Positions 7,092 to 16,561 of a stretch of DNA of 64,000 bases are shown here, one piece after another; position 1 is the first letter of the stretch, and each line of letters starts with the position of its first letter. Origin of the DNA: Methanomassiliicoccales archaeon. Its GTDB lineage: Archaea; Thermoplasmatota; Thermoplasmata; Methanomassiliicoccales; UBA472. The notes under the pieces are model-generated. The model was not told the origin of the DNA and did not search any database. It worked only from the letters and a program-made list of their open reading frames with translations. The stretch lies in the NCBI GenBank assembly GCA_036504055.1, contig DASXVU010000048.1:160481-224480 (forward strand), written 5' to 3'. A program made the position numbers and the translations under genes.

Positions 7092-8375
7092 TCACATCGG
7101 TATCCGATGGGATACCCTCATGGCCAACGCCGCCGTGGTCAGCATGGTGGGCAGACCTTGGGATCGGGGAAGCAGGGAGAGGTCAGCCACCCAAAGCCCC
7201 TCCGGCAGGATGGAGGGGTGCATGCTGTCGACATCTCCCCTATGCAGCGGCACGGTGCCACCAAGGTGTCCTCCGTGCAGTAAACCATTCACATAGGGAG
7301 CCTGGACATCTGCCATCTCCATCATCTCCCGGACCTCCTGGCAGGCCTTCTCCAGCCTCACACTATCCCACTCTGTCAAGGGCTTTTCCACCGTTCCGTC
7401 GGCCAGGACCTTTCCGTTGGCCGACTCGGCCATCTTCACCATGACCCCTACCCGGTCCTTGAGCCCCACCTTTCTCCAGGGGCGATGGAACCAATGGGAG
7501 AGCACATCGAAATAGGGCGAGATGATGTATCCGTCCCTTTGGCAATACCAGGCCATGGGCGGTTCCTCCAGCTGCCGGGCGCCCTTGAATTTGCCGCCGA
7601 CCGTGAGGACCAGATCGGCCCAGAGCGTATCACTGGGGTCGATGCCCGATGCCCTTAGTATCTGGGCTGTGCCGATGCCGCCAGCGGCCAGCACGACCAC
7701 GTCCGCTTTGATAGCCTCCGAACGTCCTTCCCTCTCCGCCAGCACTCCGACGGCCTTGCCCGCTTCGAGGACGACCCTTTTCACGGCCGTCCCTTGGCTC
7801 GTCGTGCAGCCCATCTTCACCGCCTCTGCCAGGAACAGCCGCGAGTCCCATCTGGCACCGGTGGAGCATCCGACCTCGCACAACCCGCAGGAGATGCACC
7901 GTTCCATGTTCACCGCCTTCGGCGTGGGCCGGGGGTCAAGCCCCATTTCCTTGGCCGATTCGAACATCCCTGCGGTGATCGGACGCCATCTCTCCCTCGG
8001 GACCGTGCTCACCCTTATCTGCCCCTCGAGCTCCTCGTACTCGGCGGTCAGGTCGAGCCCGATCTCACGGAGACCGGCGCCTGCCCTTACCAGGTTCCCG
8101 CAGGAGACCACGGTGCAGCCTCCCGCGGCCACGGAACGGACCAGAGCAAGCTCTTCGCCGGAGCGGGTGGTGCGATAGGCCTTGATGAATCGGGAAACGT
8201 TCCGTTCGCTTCCGAGCAACCCGGCCCGGCGGATCGGTTCCGTCCATCCCACCCTACGGGTGAACGGTTTGAACCTGGTTCCCGCCTCCAGGACAACGAC
8301 CTCCATCCCCCTCTTGACCAGCTCCCGGGCGGCGGTCGCTCCGCCCGCTCCCGACCCCACCACTATCGCTCTCAT
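7092..8375 (-). CDS. GMC-type FAD oxidoreductase with ferredoxin-like [4Fe-4S] motif
   Basis: 427 residues. The N-terminal FAD-binding motif GSGAGGATAARELVKRG (7-23) and the C-terminal WVADLSLLPRS...PTMLTTAALA segment are hallmarks of the glucose-methanol-choline oxidoreductase family. A CX2CX2CX3C set (Cys160, 163, 166, 170 in CISCGLCEVGC) could hold a [4Fe-4S] cluster, which suggests electrons leave by an iron-sulfur route rather than to oxygen, as expected in an anaerobe. It is the last gene of a four-gene operon; its ATG overlaps the previous stop by ATGA. With an acyl reductase upstream, a long-chain alcohol/aldehyde or polyprenol-type substrate is a reasonable guess but unproven. Confidence 0.75.
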   Translation of the reverse strand: MRAIVVGSGAGGATAARELVKRGMEVVVLEAGTRFKPFTRRVGWTEPIRRAGLLGSERNVSRFIKAYRTTRSGEELALVRSVAAGGCTVVSCGNLVRAGAGLREIGLDLTAEYEELEGQIRVSTVPRERWRPITAGMFESAKEMGLDPRPTPKAVNMERCISCGLCEVGCSTGARWDSRLFLAEAVKMGCTTSQGTAVKRVVLEAGKAVGVLAEREGRSEAIKADVVVLAAGGIGTAQILRASGIDPSDTLWADLVLTVGGKFKGARQLEEPPMAWYCQRDGYIISPYFDVLSHWFHRPWRKVGLKDRVGVMVKMAESANGKVLADGTVEKPLTEWDSVRLEKACQEVREMMEMADVQAPYVNGLLHGGHLGGTVPLHRGDVDSMHPSILPEGLWVADLSLLPRSQGLPTMLTTAALAMRVSHRIPM

Positions 8376-8971
8376 AGCCCCTCACCGATCTCGATCATTG
8401 CCAAGCACCTCGGTGACCCATCAGTGATACGTTCACGGAATCGCATGCGTACGCCCGGGTTGAGGCCGCTGACCGCCCCTTCGTCGACGGCGCTCAGTAT
8501 GATACACGCCTCCGGTGAATAGTGCCGGGACAGAACGCATCGGGTCACTTCCATCATTTCCCCGGCAGGTCCTCCCATCACCGTGAACTCGATGCCCAGT
8601 ATCCGGTACAGGACCCCTGCCGCCCGGTACAGGTCCTCCCTGGAGTCATTGACCCCCAGCCGCCGCTTGGCATCCCTACCCAGGTCCAGGCCGGTCCGGA
8701 ACAGCGTCTCCCTCCCCGATCTGACCGCCTCGTCCCGGCCCACGGCCTCGATCAGCGCCCTGACCCTTCTGTTATGGCCCAGGGCCATGGCCTCCCTCTG
8801 CTCCTCCAGCCGACCACTCGGTCGGACCTTCTCTTCCTTGCGGAACGTCGGGGCATGCTCGGATATAAGCGAATCGAGCGCGTCGTCCGTGACCGACCGG
8901 ATCCTCTCGATCTCCTTGGCCATCATGAACCCGGGCATCCACAGGGAGGCCACCCGCAGCCGGGCGCTCAT
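8372..8971 (-). CDS. ATC hydrolase-like protein (putative)
   Basis: 199 residues, soluble. The C-terminal half (VTRCVLSRHYSPEACIILS, then DEGAVSGLNPG and ERITDGSPRCLAMIE) has the Cys spacing and the G-x-NP...DG-x-x-C pattern of proteins annotated as L-2-amino-thiazoline-4-carboxylic acid hydrolase-like (Pfam ATC_hydrolase). In that family most members are uncharacterised and linked to redox or lipid operons. The N-terminal half is helical and charged. It overlaps both neighbours by 4 bases (ATGA), so it is made with the reductase-ligase fusion and the GMC oxidoreductase, perhaps as an accessory or carrier protein. The family call is tentative. Confidence 0.5.
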   Translation of the reverse strand: MSARLRVASLWMPGFMMAKEIERIRSVTDDALDSLISEHAPTFRKEEKVRPSGRLEEQREAMALGHNRRVRALIEAVGRDEAVRSGRETLFRTGLDLGRDAKRRLGVNDSREDLYRAAGVLYRILGIEFTVMGGPAGEMMEVTRCVLSRHYSPEACIILSAVDEGAVSGLNPGVRMRFRERITDGSPRCLAMIEIGEGL

Positions 8972-11697
8972 GGTCCCCTCTCCGCCCTGCCGATGTGGAT
9001 CGCCTCACCGGGGACCGTTGATCCAGAGTAAATGGCCTCGATGACCGGGGCAAAGCGCTCCATGACCCGTGACCTTCTGAGTTTCATGTTGGCCGTCAGC
9101 TCGCCCCCTTCGACGGAAAGGTCGTTCGAGAGCACCGCCCAGGCCTTCACCTGCTCCGGATGTGACAGGTCCGTGTTCATGCCCCCGACCAGGGCGTCTA
9201 TTTCAAGGGTCACACCTTTCTCAGGCCAGACCAGTGCGGAACAGTACGGCCGTCCTTCCCCCACTATCATGGCCTCGAACACCCCGGGAAGGTCTCGCAA
9301 CCTTGTCTCCGCGTTCAGCGGGTTCACGAACTTGCCGTACGAGGTCTTGATGAGCTCCTTCTTGCGGCCTTCGAGGACCAGGCCGCCTTCGGGTGTAAGG
9401 TGGCCGATATCCCCGGTCAGCAGGTGACCGTCCCGGAACGGTTGTTCGACATCTCCCAGATAGCCGCAGGTCACCTGCGGTCCCTTGACCAGGACCTCGC
9501 CGTCGGCGGCTATTTTCACTTCGGTCGACGGAAGCGGCTCGCCCACCGTGCCGAACCGGTTGCGGCCCGGGTAGTTGATGGTGACCAGGGGCGCTTCGGT
9601 CAGCCCGTAGGCGTTGTGCACCTCGATGTCCAGCTTGTGAAGGCCGGTCAGGATGTCCGTGCTCATGCGGCCGGAACCGGAGATGAGGTAGGCGCACCGG
9701 TCCAGACCCGCGGAGCGCAACGCCCTGCGCCTGATTATGGGTGCCATTATCAGCCCGCTGATTCCGCCCGCACCCTCCAGGTACCTCTTGGCCCGGGGGT
9801 TGGCGAGCAGGGTGTCCCACATCTTCTCATAGAAACGGGGGACCGAGAAGAACACGGTGGGCCTCACCTTCAGCAATGCCGCCTTAAGTCCGCCGAAGTC
9901 CTTCAGGAAATAGAGGTTGATAGGGGCGGGCGCGTAGAAGGGGGAATAGGTGGCCAATATCCCTTCGACCACGTGGTTCATGGGCAGGAAGGAAAGGTAG
10001 AACACCTCTGAGTTGCGGGCCTCCCAGGGAGGCAGCGACGCGGTGGACTCGGCCATATATCGCAGGTGCTCGTGCTTGAACAGAACCCCTTTGGCCTTCC
10101 CGGTGGTGCTGGACGTGTACCGTAACGTGGCCAGGTCACCGAACCCCGCTGGCGACCGATCGGCCGCCTCTCCGCCCAGTTCCAGGAAGTCCTCCCATTT
10201 CATCACCCTGTCCGCCAGTTCCTCGGGCACGGAGCCGCAGAACGAGACCGCTGGCACGGCGACGCTCATCTCTCCGAACCTCTTCAGGACCGCCTCCGAG
10301 CCGATCAGCACGATCTTCGCCCGGCTGGACCCGACGAGCTCGCTCAGCTCCTTGGGCGGGCTGGTATAGTACAGCGGCACGCTCACTCCTCCGACCAGAC
10401 CGATGGCCACGTCCAGGACCAGGTACCGGATGCTGTTCGAGCCGACGATCGCCACTCGGTCTCCCGGGACGATCCCCAATGACCGGAGCGCTGCGCTCGC
10501 CATGAGCATCTCCCCCCTTACTTCCTCGGCCGGTCTGGACACAACCGAACCGTCCACGATATCGAACAGCCGGACCGGCCTCCTCTTGCTCTTGAGACGG
10601 AACAGGACCTGTTCATGCACTGTTCGTTCCGACCTGTGCAGGAAACCGTTGTAGGTCCCGAACTCCAGCAGCCGGGGAAGGAGATGGTGCCAGTCTATAC
10701 TGTAGACACCCATCAGTTCGTCGACGTTGTCCCGCCGGAACGCCCGGCGCTCCTGCAGGTAGGGAGCGATGACCTTGAGGTCTTCCGACGCACGGCCCAT
10801 CAGGCCAGCCATGGGAACGAACACCGGCCTGGGAAGCTCGACGCCCAATCTCTCCTTGGCCCAGGTCCTTGTGAAAATGATCGCCTCCTTCACCGTCGGT
10901 AGCGCATCCAAAACACCCACCAGATGGAACGTTCGGCCTTCCGCCCGACGGTCCAGGGTAAGGCGTCCGATCGCCTCTGCTATATAGTCGACCGGAACCA
11001 GGTTGACCTTCTGCGATGCGGAGAGGGGAACGACCTTCAGTTTGCCGGTGAGGTACAGGCGGAGAGGATAGTACAAGGTGTTGAAGGTGCGGACATGACC
11101 ATCCTCGGAGCTGCCGACCACCATGCCAGGACGGAAGATCGAGACCGGCAGATGCTTGGCCGCTCTCACCAGCCTCTCGCCTTCGAACTTGCTGATCTCA
11201 TAGTTGCTGAGGAAGCCGTAGCGGTCGGTCAGGTCCTCCTCCGGGATGACACCTTTACGCGCTCCGGCCACGTATGCTGTGGAGATGTGTGAGAAACGCT
11301 CCAGCCCGTGGTGTCCCTGAACATCGTCCGCTAGCCTGAGGACGTTCCTCACCCCTTCCACATTGGTCCTTCTCAGATCCTCCAAGGGTGCATTGAGCCT
11401 GATGTCGGCTGCGGCATGGATGATCGTGCCGACCTCGGCGATCACACGCTCATAACTGTCAGCGGCCAGGCCCAGGCCTTCGACGGTCACGTCACCGGCA
11501 ATGACCCGGACCCTGTCGTCCAATGCCTGGATCAGTTCCTGGCGGTCCCACCACGCCCTCGACAGACGGTTCTTTGCCTCCTCATCGTTCTCCGCCCTCA
11601 CCAGGACGATGATGGGACGTTCGGTGTTCATGATCAGCCAGCGCGCCACATAGGTGCCGATGAACCCGGTCCCTCCGGTGAGCAGGACGGCGTTCAT
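8968..11697 (-). CDS. Acyl reductase / acyl-CoA ligase fusion protein
   Basis: 909 residues from the ATG that forms an ATGA overlap with the upstream stop; a longer start at 11712 is unneeded. Residues 1 to about 350 are an extended short-chain dehydrogenase of the NAD_binding_4 (fatty acyl-CoA/thioester reductase) type: GGTGFIGTYVARW binds NAD(P)H and YEISKFEGE carries the active-site Tyr-x3-Lys. Residues from about 375 are an AMP-forming acyl-CoA ligase: YTSSTTGKAKG (P-loop), YGLTEAP, LLTGDIG and the LEGRKKELIKT hinge. No phosphopantetheine carrier domain is seen, so order and content differ from bacterial carboxylic acid reductases. Predicted action: activate a carboxylic acid as acyl-CoA, then reduce it to aldehyde or alcohol. 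Confidence 0.8.
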   Translation of the reverse strand: MNAVLLTGGTGFIGTYVARWLIMNTERPIIVLVRAENDEEAKNRLSRAWWDRQELIQALDDRVRVIAGDVTVEGLGLAADSYERVIAEVGTIIHAAADIRLNAPLEDLRRTNVEGVRNVLRLADDVQGHHGLERFSHISTAYVAGARKGVIPEEDLTDRYGFLSNYEISKFEGERLVRAAKHLPVSIFRPGMVVGSSEDGHVRTFNTLYYPLRLYLTGKLKVVPLSASQKVNLVPVDYIAEAIGRLTLDRRAEGRTFHLVGVLDALPTVKEAIIFTRTWAKERLGVELPRPVFVPMAGLMGRASEDLKVIAPYLQERRAFRRDNVDELMGVYSIDWHHLLPRLLEFGTYNGFLHRSERTVHEQVLFRLKSKRRPVRLFDIVDGSVVSRPAEEVRGEMLMASAALRSLGIVPGDRVAIVGSNSIRYLVLDVAIGLVGGVSVPLYYTSPPKELSELVGSSRAKIVLIGSEAVLKRFGEMSVAVPAVSFCGSVPEELADRVMKWEDFLELGGEAADRSPAGFGDLATLRYTSSTTGKAKGVLFKHEHLRYMAESTASLPPWEARNSEVFYLSFLPMNHVVEGILATYSPFYAPAPINLYFLKDFGGLKAALLKVRPTVFFSVPRFYEKMWDTLLANPRAKRYLEGAGGISGLIMAPIIRRRALRSAGLDRCAYLISGSGRMSTDILTGLHKLDIEVHNAYGLTEAPLVTINYPGRNRFGTVGEPLPSTEVKIAADGEVLVKGPQVTCGYLGDVEQPFRDGHLLTGDIGHLTPEGGLVLEGRKKELIKTSYGKFVNPLNAETRLRDLPGVFEAMIVGEGRPYCSALVWPEKGVTLEIDALVGGMNTDLSHPEQVKAWAVLSNDLSVEGGELTANMKLRRSRVMERFAPVIEAIYSGSTVPGEAIHIGRAERGP

Positions 11698-12920
11698 GTC
11701 CGCACATCCCATCCTCGGGCTCTTAGGAACCCGCCCACCAGCAGGCGTGCGCGCAAGGCCCGGTCCTTCTGCTCGCGATGAGCTGCCGCCAGCTTTTCCC
11801 TGACCTCAACCGGATCGTCGAGGAGCCTTCCGGCACGATCCCTTACCGATGGGAAAAGGTTCGGCGCGTCTCGTGGGAAGAAGTAATCCTGTTTCATCCC
11901 GATCTCGTCGTAGAGGTCTTCCAGTCGTACATCGTGGGCGATCGCCACCTGCGGAATGTGGCCTTCCAGGGACAACGCTCCCGCATGATATCGGGAGGTT
12001 ATGAGCAGGTCCAATCCCCTCAGCACCGTGGTCATCTGGGAGGCGTTGTATCGACTGGACGAGAAGATGCGAGCGCGGTCCTTGTGCCTCATCCGGCTGC
12101 GGATGTCTGCGGCGATGGCATCGTCCAAAGATTCCATGCATAGGAGTGCGACGCTCCTGCCATGTTCTTCGACCATCCAGTCCGCCAGTTCCGCAAAGTC
12201 CTGGGCCAGCCGGGCCGCTGCCGCCCTCCTTTCCTTCGTCCAGGAGAAATAGAACGGCCATTTGTAGCATCGTGCCCGGCGACCCCACAGGCGGGGAACG
12301 ACCGGAAAGAGGTTGAAATCCACGGCGGCAATGCCCACCACCCCTGATGAGGGGAACTCCTGAACTAGGACGTCCCTGTCGGAAGGATCGGGCTTGAACA
12401 GGAAGGCCGTGTCGGCGGCCACCTCAATGGGCGCGGTCACCTCCCAATTCCTCAGCCGCTCGGCACTGGCATATGTGCGGGTGATGATCAGATCGGTCTT
12501 GCTCGCCTCAACCCTGATCTTTTCCTGGCTGGCCGGCGAGACCTGTCCCGAGTCGACGGCATACGAGATGCACGGTTTGCCAAACTCGGCCGCGCAATGG
12601 GTGGCCCAAAGGTAGGCGTCCAGCAGGGCCTTGGTGAAGGTCTCGATGTAGCAGCTGCCTTCCACCAGAATGACCAGATCGTGCTCACGCACCAACCGGC
12701 GGACGGTCCGTTTGTAGGTGGTCGGTACCCTGACTATCCTGAGGTTCTCCTCTTCCTTGAGGTAGCGGCGGAGCTTCTTCACGTCGAGGCTGGGAACAGT
12801 GAGAATTGCCTTTGGCCCCAATAGCGATCTCATGTCCTCTATCGTTGCCAGGAGCTTTGCCTCCGCTCCGGTGTTGTTCGCTCCGTTGTACCCGAACAAT
12901 AGGACCTTGAGTACGCTCAT
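11694..12920 (-). CDS. Polysaccharide pyruvyl transferase family protein
   Basis: 408 residues. The start chosen is ATG at 12920, preceded by GGGAGAAAGGGCG; the upstream extension to 12971 lacks a site. The N-terminus LLFGYNGANNTGAEA and the C-terminal LLITSRYHAGALSLEGHIPQ stretch are typical of the PS_pyruv_trans family (WcaK/CsaB type), which adds pyruvate ketals to cell-envelope sugars, although many members have other or unknown roles. It is the first gene of the four-gene operon and is coupled by ATGA to the reductase-ligase fusion, which suggests a joint role in an envelope lipid or glycolipid. Confidence 0.75.
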   Translation of the reverse strand: MSVLKVLLFGYNGANNTGAEAKLLATIEDMRSLLGPKAILTVPSLDVKKLRRYLKEEENLRIVRVPTTYKRTVRRLVREHDLVILVEGSCYIETFTKALLDAYLWATHCAAEFGKPCISYAVDSGQVSPASQEKIRVEASKTDLIITRTYASAERLRNWEVTAPIEVAADTAFLFKPDPSDRDVLVQEFPSSGVVGIAAVDFNLFPVVPRLWGRRARCYKWPFYFSWTKERRAAAARLAQDFAELADWMVEEHGRSVALLCMESLDDAIAADIRSRMRHKDRARIFSSSRYNASQMTTVLRGLDLLITSRYHAGALSLEGHIPQVAIAHDVRLEDLYDEIGMKQDYFFPRDAPNLFPSVRDRAGRLLDDPVEVREKLAAAHREQKDRALRARLLVGGFLRARGWDVRT

Positions 12921-13188
12921 GATGCTCGCCCTTTCTCCCTTCCTATTGAACATATGAAGCGAATTCCGCACTTAAATCTAACCTAGAAGAAACAAGTCGG
13001 ATTCCGATAAATCAGTCATGATGAATGATCGTTCAAACCGCTGCCAGAAAGGTTAGGGACGTGTAACAAAGAACATCTCCATCGGCGTTGTGCTCACGAG
13101 CATGCAGCCAGAAGCCGAAAGCGTATAAGCTCGCCAGGAAACGTCGGTCGCATCAATGGATCCCAACACTTCAAGGATAACGAGATGC

Positions 13189-13677
13189 CTAGGGTGCTGC
13201 CAGTATCTGGGCCACGAATGCCTCCACTCTTTTCTGCCAGCCTTCCTCCAGCGGTCCTTTCAGCGTTTCCGGATTGACAAAAGCCTTCATCTCCGCCACT
13301 TTGACCATGCCTTTCCCACTGAGCTGCTCGTCGAGCATCGGGATCGTCCGGCGCAATTTCTCCATCTCTTCTTCCGAAGGCATCCTTCCCGTCTTCTTAT
13401 CGGGGATGGTGGCCCCAAAGGTGCCGAATACCGCATACCTCGCTCCAGGTTGGGGCTCGATCTTCTTCATGAAGCGGACCACCCCTCCTGGGGCTTTCCC
13501 GAAACGGGTTGGAGATCCGAAGACATACAGGTCTGCAGGAGGCACATCCTTTGGGCTCACCTCTTTGATGTGATGGACATCGACCTCGTTGCCTCTGGCC
13601 TGCAGGAGCCGTTTGATCTCATCCGCCACCCTTTCACCGTTCCCGAATCTTGATGCGTGATATACTTCAACCTTCAT
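13189..13677 (-). CDS. Flavodoxin-family protein
   Basis: 162 residues. The N-terminal beta strand and FMN phosphate loop region (MKVEVYHASRFGNGERVADE) and the second loop FGSPTRFGKAPGGVVRFM fit the flavodoxin/NAD(P)H dehydrogenase (quinone) fold. The C-terminal region (ETLKGPLEEGWQKRVEAFVAQIL) completes it. Likely a cytosolic electron carrier or FMN reductase. GGTG lies 5 bases before the ATG. The gene stands alone. A second, divergent flavodoxin is at 39586-40053. Confidence 0.75.
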   Translation of the reverse strand: MKVEVYHASRFGNGERVADEIKRLLQARGNEVDVHHIKEVSPKDVPPADLYVFGSPTRFGKAPGGVVRFMKKIEPQPGARYAVFGTFGATIPDKKTGRMPSEEEMEKLRRTIPMLDEQLSGKGMVKVAEMKAFVNPETLKGPLEEGWQKRVEAFVAQILAAP

Positions 13678-13988
13678 GATGACACCAAATAAAATACGAC
13701 CTTTCCACTAATTAAGGATGGCGAATGCTCAGATGACATTCGTATCGATCTCAGTATGGTCCGTATTCGTATTGACAATAATGACCAGAATTTCAGGATT
13801 GCCCGGTAAGCTTTCATCGCATCTGGCAGACCGACCATGATTCGAAATGGTCTACCCTGCTAGCAATGAAGATAACTTTATCTATGGAATTGGATATGAA
13901 ATGTTGTGAGATCATGGATAATGGCGATGTGCCATATTCTATTAAAATCAATATCACTACATAAATTAGGGAAGGAATGAATTAATAA
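13678..13988. other. Intergenic region between divergent flavodoxin and CorC-like genes
   Basis: No supported gene in these 311 bases. It is AT-rich and should carry both promoters: a TATA-like TTAATTAG element (about 13710-13720) reading left, and TATTAAAA or CATAAATTA (13936-13968) reading right toward the CorC-like gene. No strong hairpin or repeat seen. Confidence 0.4.
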
Positions 13989-15323
13989 ATGATTATTCTG
14001 GATATTCTTTTAGTTGTCTTCTTCATAGCCATGAACGCGTTTTTCGTCATTGCGGAATTCGCATTGGTCAAGGTCAGGAAATCACAGATAGATGTCCTGG
14101 CGGCGGGCGGCGGCATCGGGGCGAAGTATGCCCAAACAGTGGTCAATGATCTGAATTCCTATCTTTCCGCCTGTCAATTGGGAATAACGGTCGCCTCCCT
14201 GGCTCTCGGTTGGATAGGGGAACCTGCGGTCTCGGCGATGATAGGTCCGATACTCGAGTACGCAGGGTTGGACGCGGGGATGATCCATACGATCTCGATC
14301 GTGGTGGGCTTCCTCATGATAACCATCCTGCATATCGTGCTGGGTGAGCTCGTCCCCAAGTCCCTGGCGATACTGGATGCGGTCAAGTATTCCACCGCCA
14401 CAGCGATGCCCCTGGTCTTTTTCTACAAGATCACCTATCCGATCATGTGGCTGTTCAACCATGCCACGAACGGATTGCTCAGGCTCATGGGACGTTCGAT
14501 GGCCGAGGACCGCGGATCGGTCCATTCGGATGAGGAGATCAAGATACTGGCCGAGGAGAGCTACAAGCATGGCCTCATCGACAAGACCGAACTGACCTAT
14601 GTGGACAACATCTTTGACTGTTCCGACAAGATCGTTAAGGACGTGATGGTGCCCCGCATGGACATCGTGTGCGTTTTCAAAGGCGACTCCATCGAAAGCG
14701 TATTGGAAACCGCCATGCGGGAGAAATACACCAGATATCCAGTATGCGTGGACAACACCGACAACGTGGTCGGCTTCATCAATATCAAGGATATCTACGA
14801 GCACAGGATCCGCGGCGACCTGAACGGTTTCGACGGCATGATCCGCAACATCATCTCCGTTCCCGAAGGGATGCCGATCAACGATATGCTGAAGAAATTC
14901 CAGAAGGAGAAACAGAACATTTCCATCGTCGTTGATGAGTACGGTGGAACCGCAGGCATCGTGACCGTCGAGGACATCCTCGAGGAGATCGTCGGGAACC
15001 TGAGCGACGAGTTCGATGAAGAAGAGAAGGAGATCGAACAGACCGATGAGAACACCTACCTGGTGAAGGGAGTCGTCGGTCTGGACAAGATCAGCGATCT
15101 CACGGGCGTTCACCTTCCCGAGGATGAGTATGATACCCTGAACGGCTTCCTCACTGGACAGCTGGGAAGGATACCCGCGGTCAAGGAGAAGCCCACTGTG
15201 AACTACGAAGGGCTCGAGTTCCACGTGGAGAAAGTGGCCGGCAAGCGGATCGTTCAGGTGAGGATAACCGGTGTCAAGAAACAGGAACCAGAGGACGTTG
15301 GCCATGAAGGGAAAACGACCTGA
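13989..15323 (+). CDS. CNNM/CBS/CorC-domain membrane transporter (hemolysin C family)
   Basis: 444 residues. The N-terminal CNNM (DUF21) domain has three to four helices (ILLVVFFIAMNAFFVIAEFA, SIVVGFLMITILHIVLGELV and others, about 1-190). Two CBS domains follow (about 205-335; VMVPRMDIVCVFKGD and ISIVVDEYGGTAGIVTVED), then a CorC_HlyC domain (about 350-435; DTLNGFLTGQLGRIP). This family is annotated as hemolysin-like but is mostly linked to Mg2+/Co2+ or Na+ transport, with CBS domains sensing nucleotides. All three domains are intact. Monocistronic, from an AT-rich promoter region. Confidence 0.88.
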   Translation: MIILDILLVVFFIAMNAFFVIAEFALVKVRKSQIDVLAAGGGIGAKYAQTVVNDLNSYLSACQLGITVASLALGWIGEPAVSAMIGPILEYAGLDAGMIHTISIVVGFLMITILHIVLGELVPKSLAILDAVKYSTATAMPLVFFYKITYPIMWLFNHATNGLLRLMGRSMAEDRGSVHSDEEIKILAEESYKHGLIDKTELTYVDNIFDCSDKIVKDVMVPRMDIVCVFKGDSIESVLETAMREKYTRYPVCVDNTDNVVGFINIKDIYEHRIRGDLNGFDGMIRNIISVPEGMPINDMLKKFQKEKQNISIVVDEYGGTAGIVTVEDILEEIVGNLSDEFDEEEKEIEQTDENTYLVKGVVGLDKISDLTGVHLPEDEYDTLNGFLTGQLGRIPAVKEKPTVNYEGLEFHVEKVAGKRIVQVRITGVKKQEPEDVGHEGKTT

Positions 15324-15474
15324 TTGAGTTCTTGAGGTCAAGTATCGGGAATCGATTCTATCTACAATTGCCATCAAGAGATGACTATCACATTCAGATC
15401 GATATTGGGCGTCACGGGGCGTTCCCATGCCCTTTACGTCGACGCCTCGTCCTTTTTTCTTCTTCAGGATCTCC

Positions 15475-16317
15475 TCAGAGCTTCTCCAGTATCTGTTTCC
15501 TCTTCGTGTCGTACTCCTGCTGGGTCACCAATCCCTTCTGCTTCAGTTCGTCCAGTTCTTTCAGGCGGTCCGAGGTGGAAACGGTCGCAGGCTGCGCGGC
15601 CGGCTGGTTGACCACCATGACCGGCATGGCGGCTGGATTGACCACGGCGCTGGCGATCTTGTTGACCATAAAGGGCTGGGCCACGTTCTCCCAGCTTACA
15701 GCCCCGCCGCTCCTCAATTTGATACCAGGGGACTCGTAGTCGATCCCTCCCTTCTCTCCGGATGTTGCGAAATAGATATCGCCATAACCGAGGAGCCTTT
15801 CATACCATGGCTGGATCACCGTCACGTTCTGGATCTTGTCGACGCCGACCTCAGCGAAGCGCAGGGAAAAGATGCCGTATCTGGTAATGATCCGGCGGTC
15901 GGTGATCAAGAACAGGACCCTGTTCAGGTAGATGTAATTGAACAGCAGGGCGACGAGAGCGAACGCCAACGGGATGAGGTACCAATATCCCAGTCCGCCG
16001 TTGGATATCATGGACACGACCGCAATGCCGATGCCTATAAGGCCGCCGAGAAGCCCGAAGCGGCGCTCATCCCATATCATCAGGAGGCACGCTATCACCG
16101 CTACTGCGACCGGTAGAAGGTTCTTCTTGTCTCCGTCGTAGGCAAACATGCTGATCAAATAGATCAAGGCAAAGAAGGTCAACAATAGCCCTCTGCCTAA
16201 AATCACGATCGCTGCTGGCTTGCCGCTCCATTTGATGTCCTCCCCGCTTACTAGATATGCGGACGCGGGTGTTCCGCTGGTTATCTTTGTTGTGACAGAT
16301 CCCATTTTGCTGTTCAT
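15475..16317 (-). CDS. Membrane protein with bacterial PH-like and SHOCT domains
   Basis: 280 residues from the ATG preceded by GGGGGGATAAAAGG; an in-frame upstream ATG at 16347 lacks a site. Hydrophobic helices run through about 30-140 (LLLTFFALIYLISMFAY, LLPVAVAVIACLLMIW, LLGGLIGIGIAVVSM, LIPLAFALVALLF). A bPH_2-type domain follows (VLFLITDRRIITRYG...VGVDKIQNVTVIQPW), then a low-complexity linker and a C-terminal SHOCT helix pair (LKELDELKQKGLVTQQEYD). Such proteins are usually membrane-associated and of unknown function; SHOCT often mediates oligomerisation. Single gene, convergent with the CorC-like gene. Confidence 0.75.
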   Translation of the reverse strand: MNSKMGSVTTKITSGTPASAYLVSGEDIKWSGKPAAIVILGRGLLLTFFALIYLISMFAYDGDKKNLLPVAVAVIACLLMIWDERRFGLLGGLIGIGIAVVSMISNGGLGYWYLIPLAFALVALLFNYIYLNRVLFLITDRRIITRYGIFSLRFAEVGVDKIQNVTVIQPWYERLLGYGDIYFATSGEKGGIDYESPGIKLRSGGAVSWENVAQPFMVNKIASAVVNPAAMPVMVVNQPAAQPATVSTSDRLKELDELKQKGLVTQQEYDTKRKQILEKL

Positions 16318-16516
16318 CCTTTTATCCCCCCTAACGTTGATTGTCAAATGACCTAAAGTCCCTGTCCTTGGCTAGAAACGCGATGATTATACGAGCCCGT
16401 GATTATAAGAATGATTGGAGCTACACAGAGGACTAGACCAACATCCGAATGGGAGCAATGGGAGGTCCAATCGGTTCAATGGTCATCTGTTTTCCTTGTC
16501 CCGTGTTGGGAAATAA

Positions 16517-16524
16517 TTTATAAT
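16517..16524 (+). promoter_or_regulatory. TATA box of the first ICMT-like gene
   Basis: TTTATAAT about 41 bases before the ATG at 16562. The predicted transcript would carry a leader of about 15 bases that includes AGGGTGA, a good archaeal ribosome site 4 bases from the ATG. Confidence 0.5.
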
Positions 16525-16561
16525 GGTCTTAAGATTCAATCCTACCTTGTTAGGGTGAACC

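Noticed and set aside
14082..15428. Long 448-codon frame opposite the CorC-like gene
   Set aside because: It is an antisense shadow caused by high GC and codon bias of the CorC-like gene, which has three clear domains.
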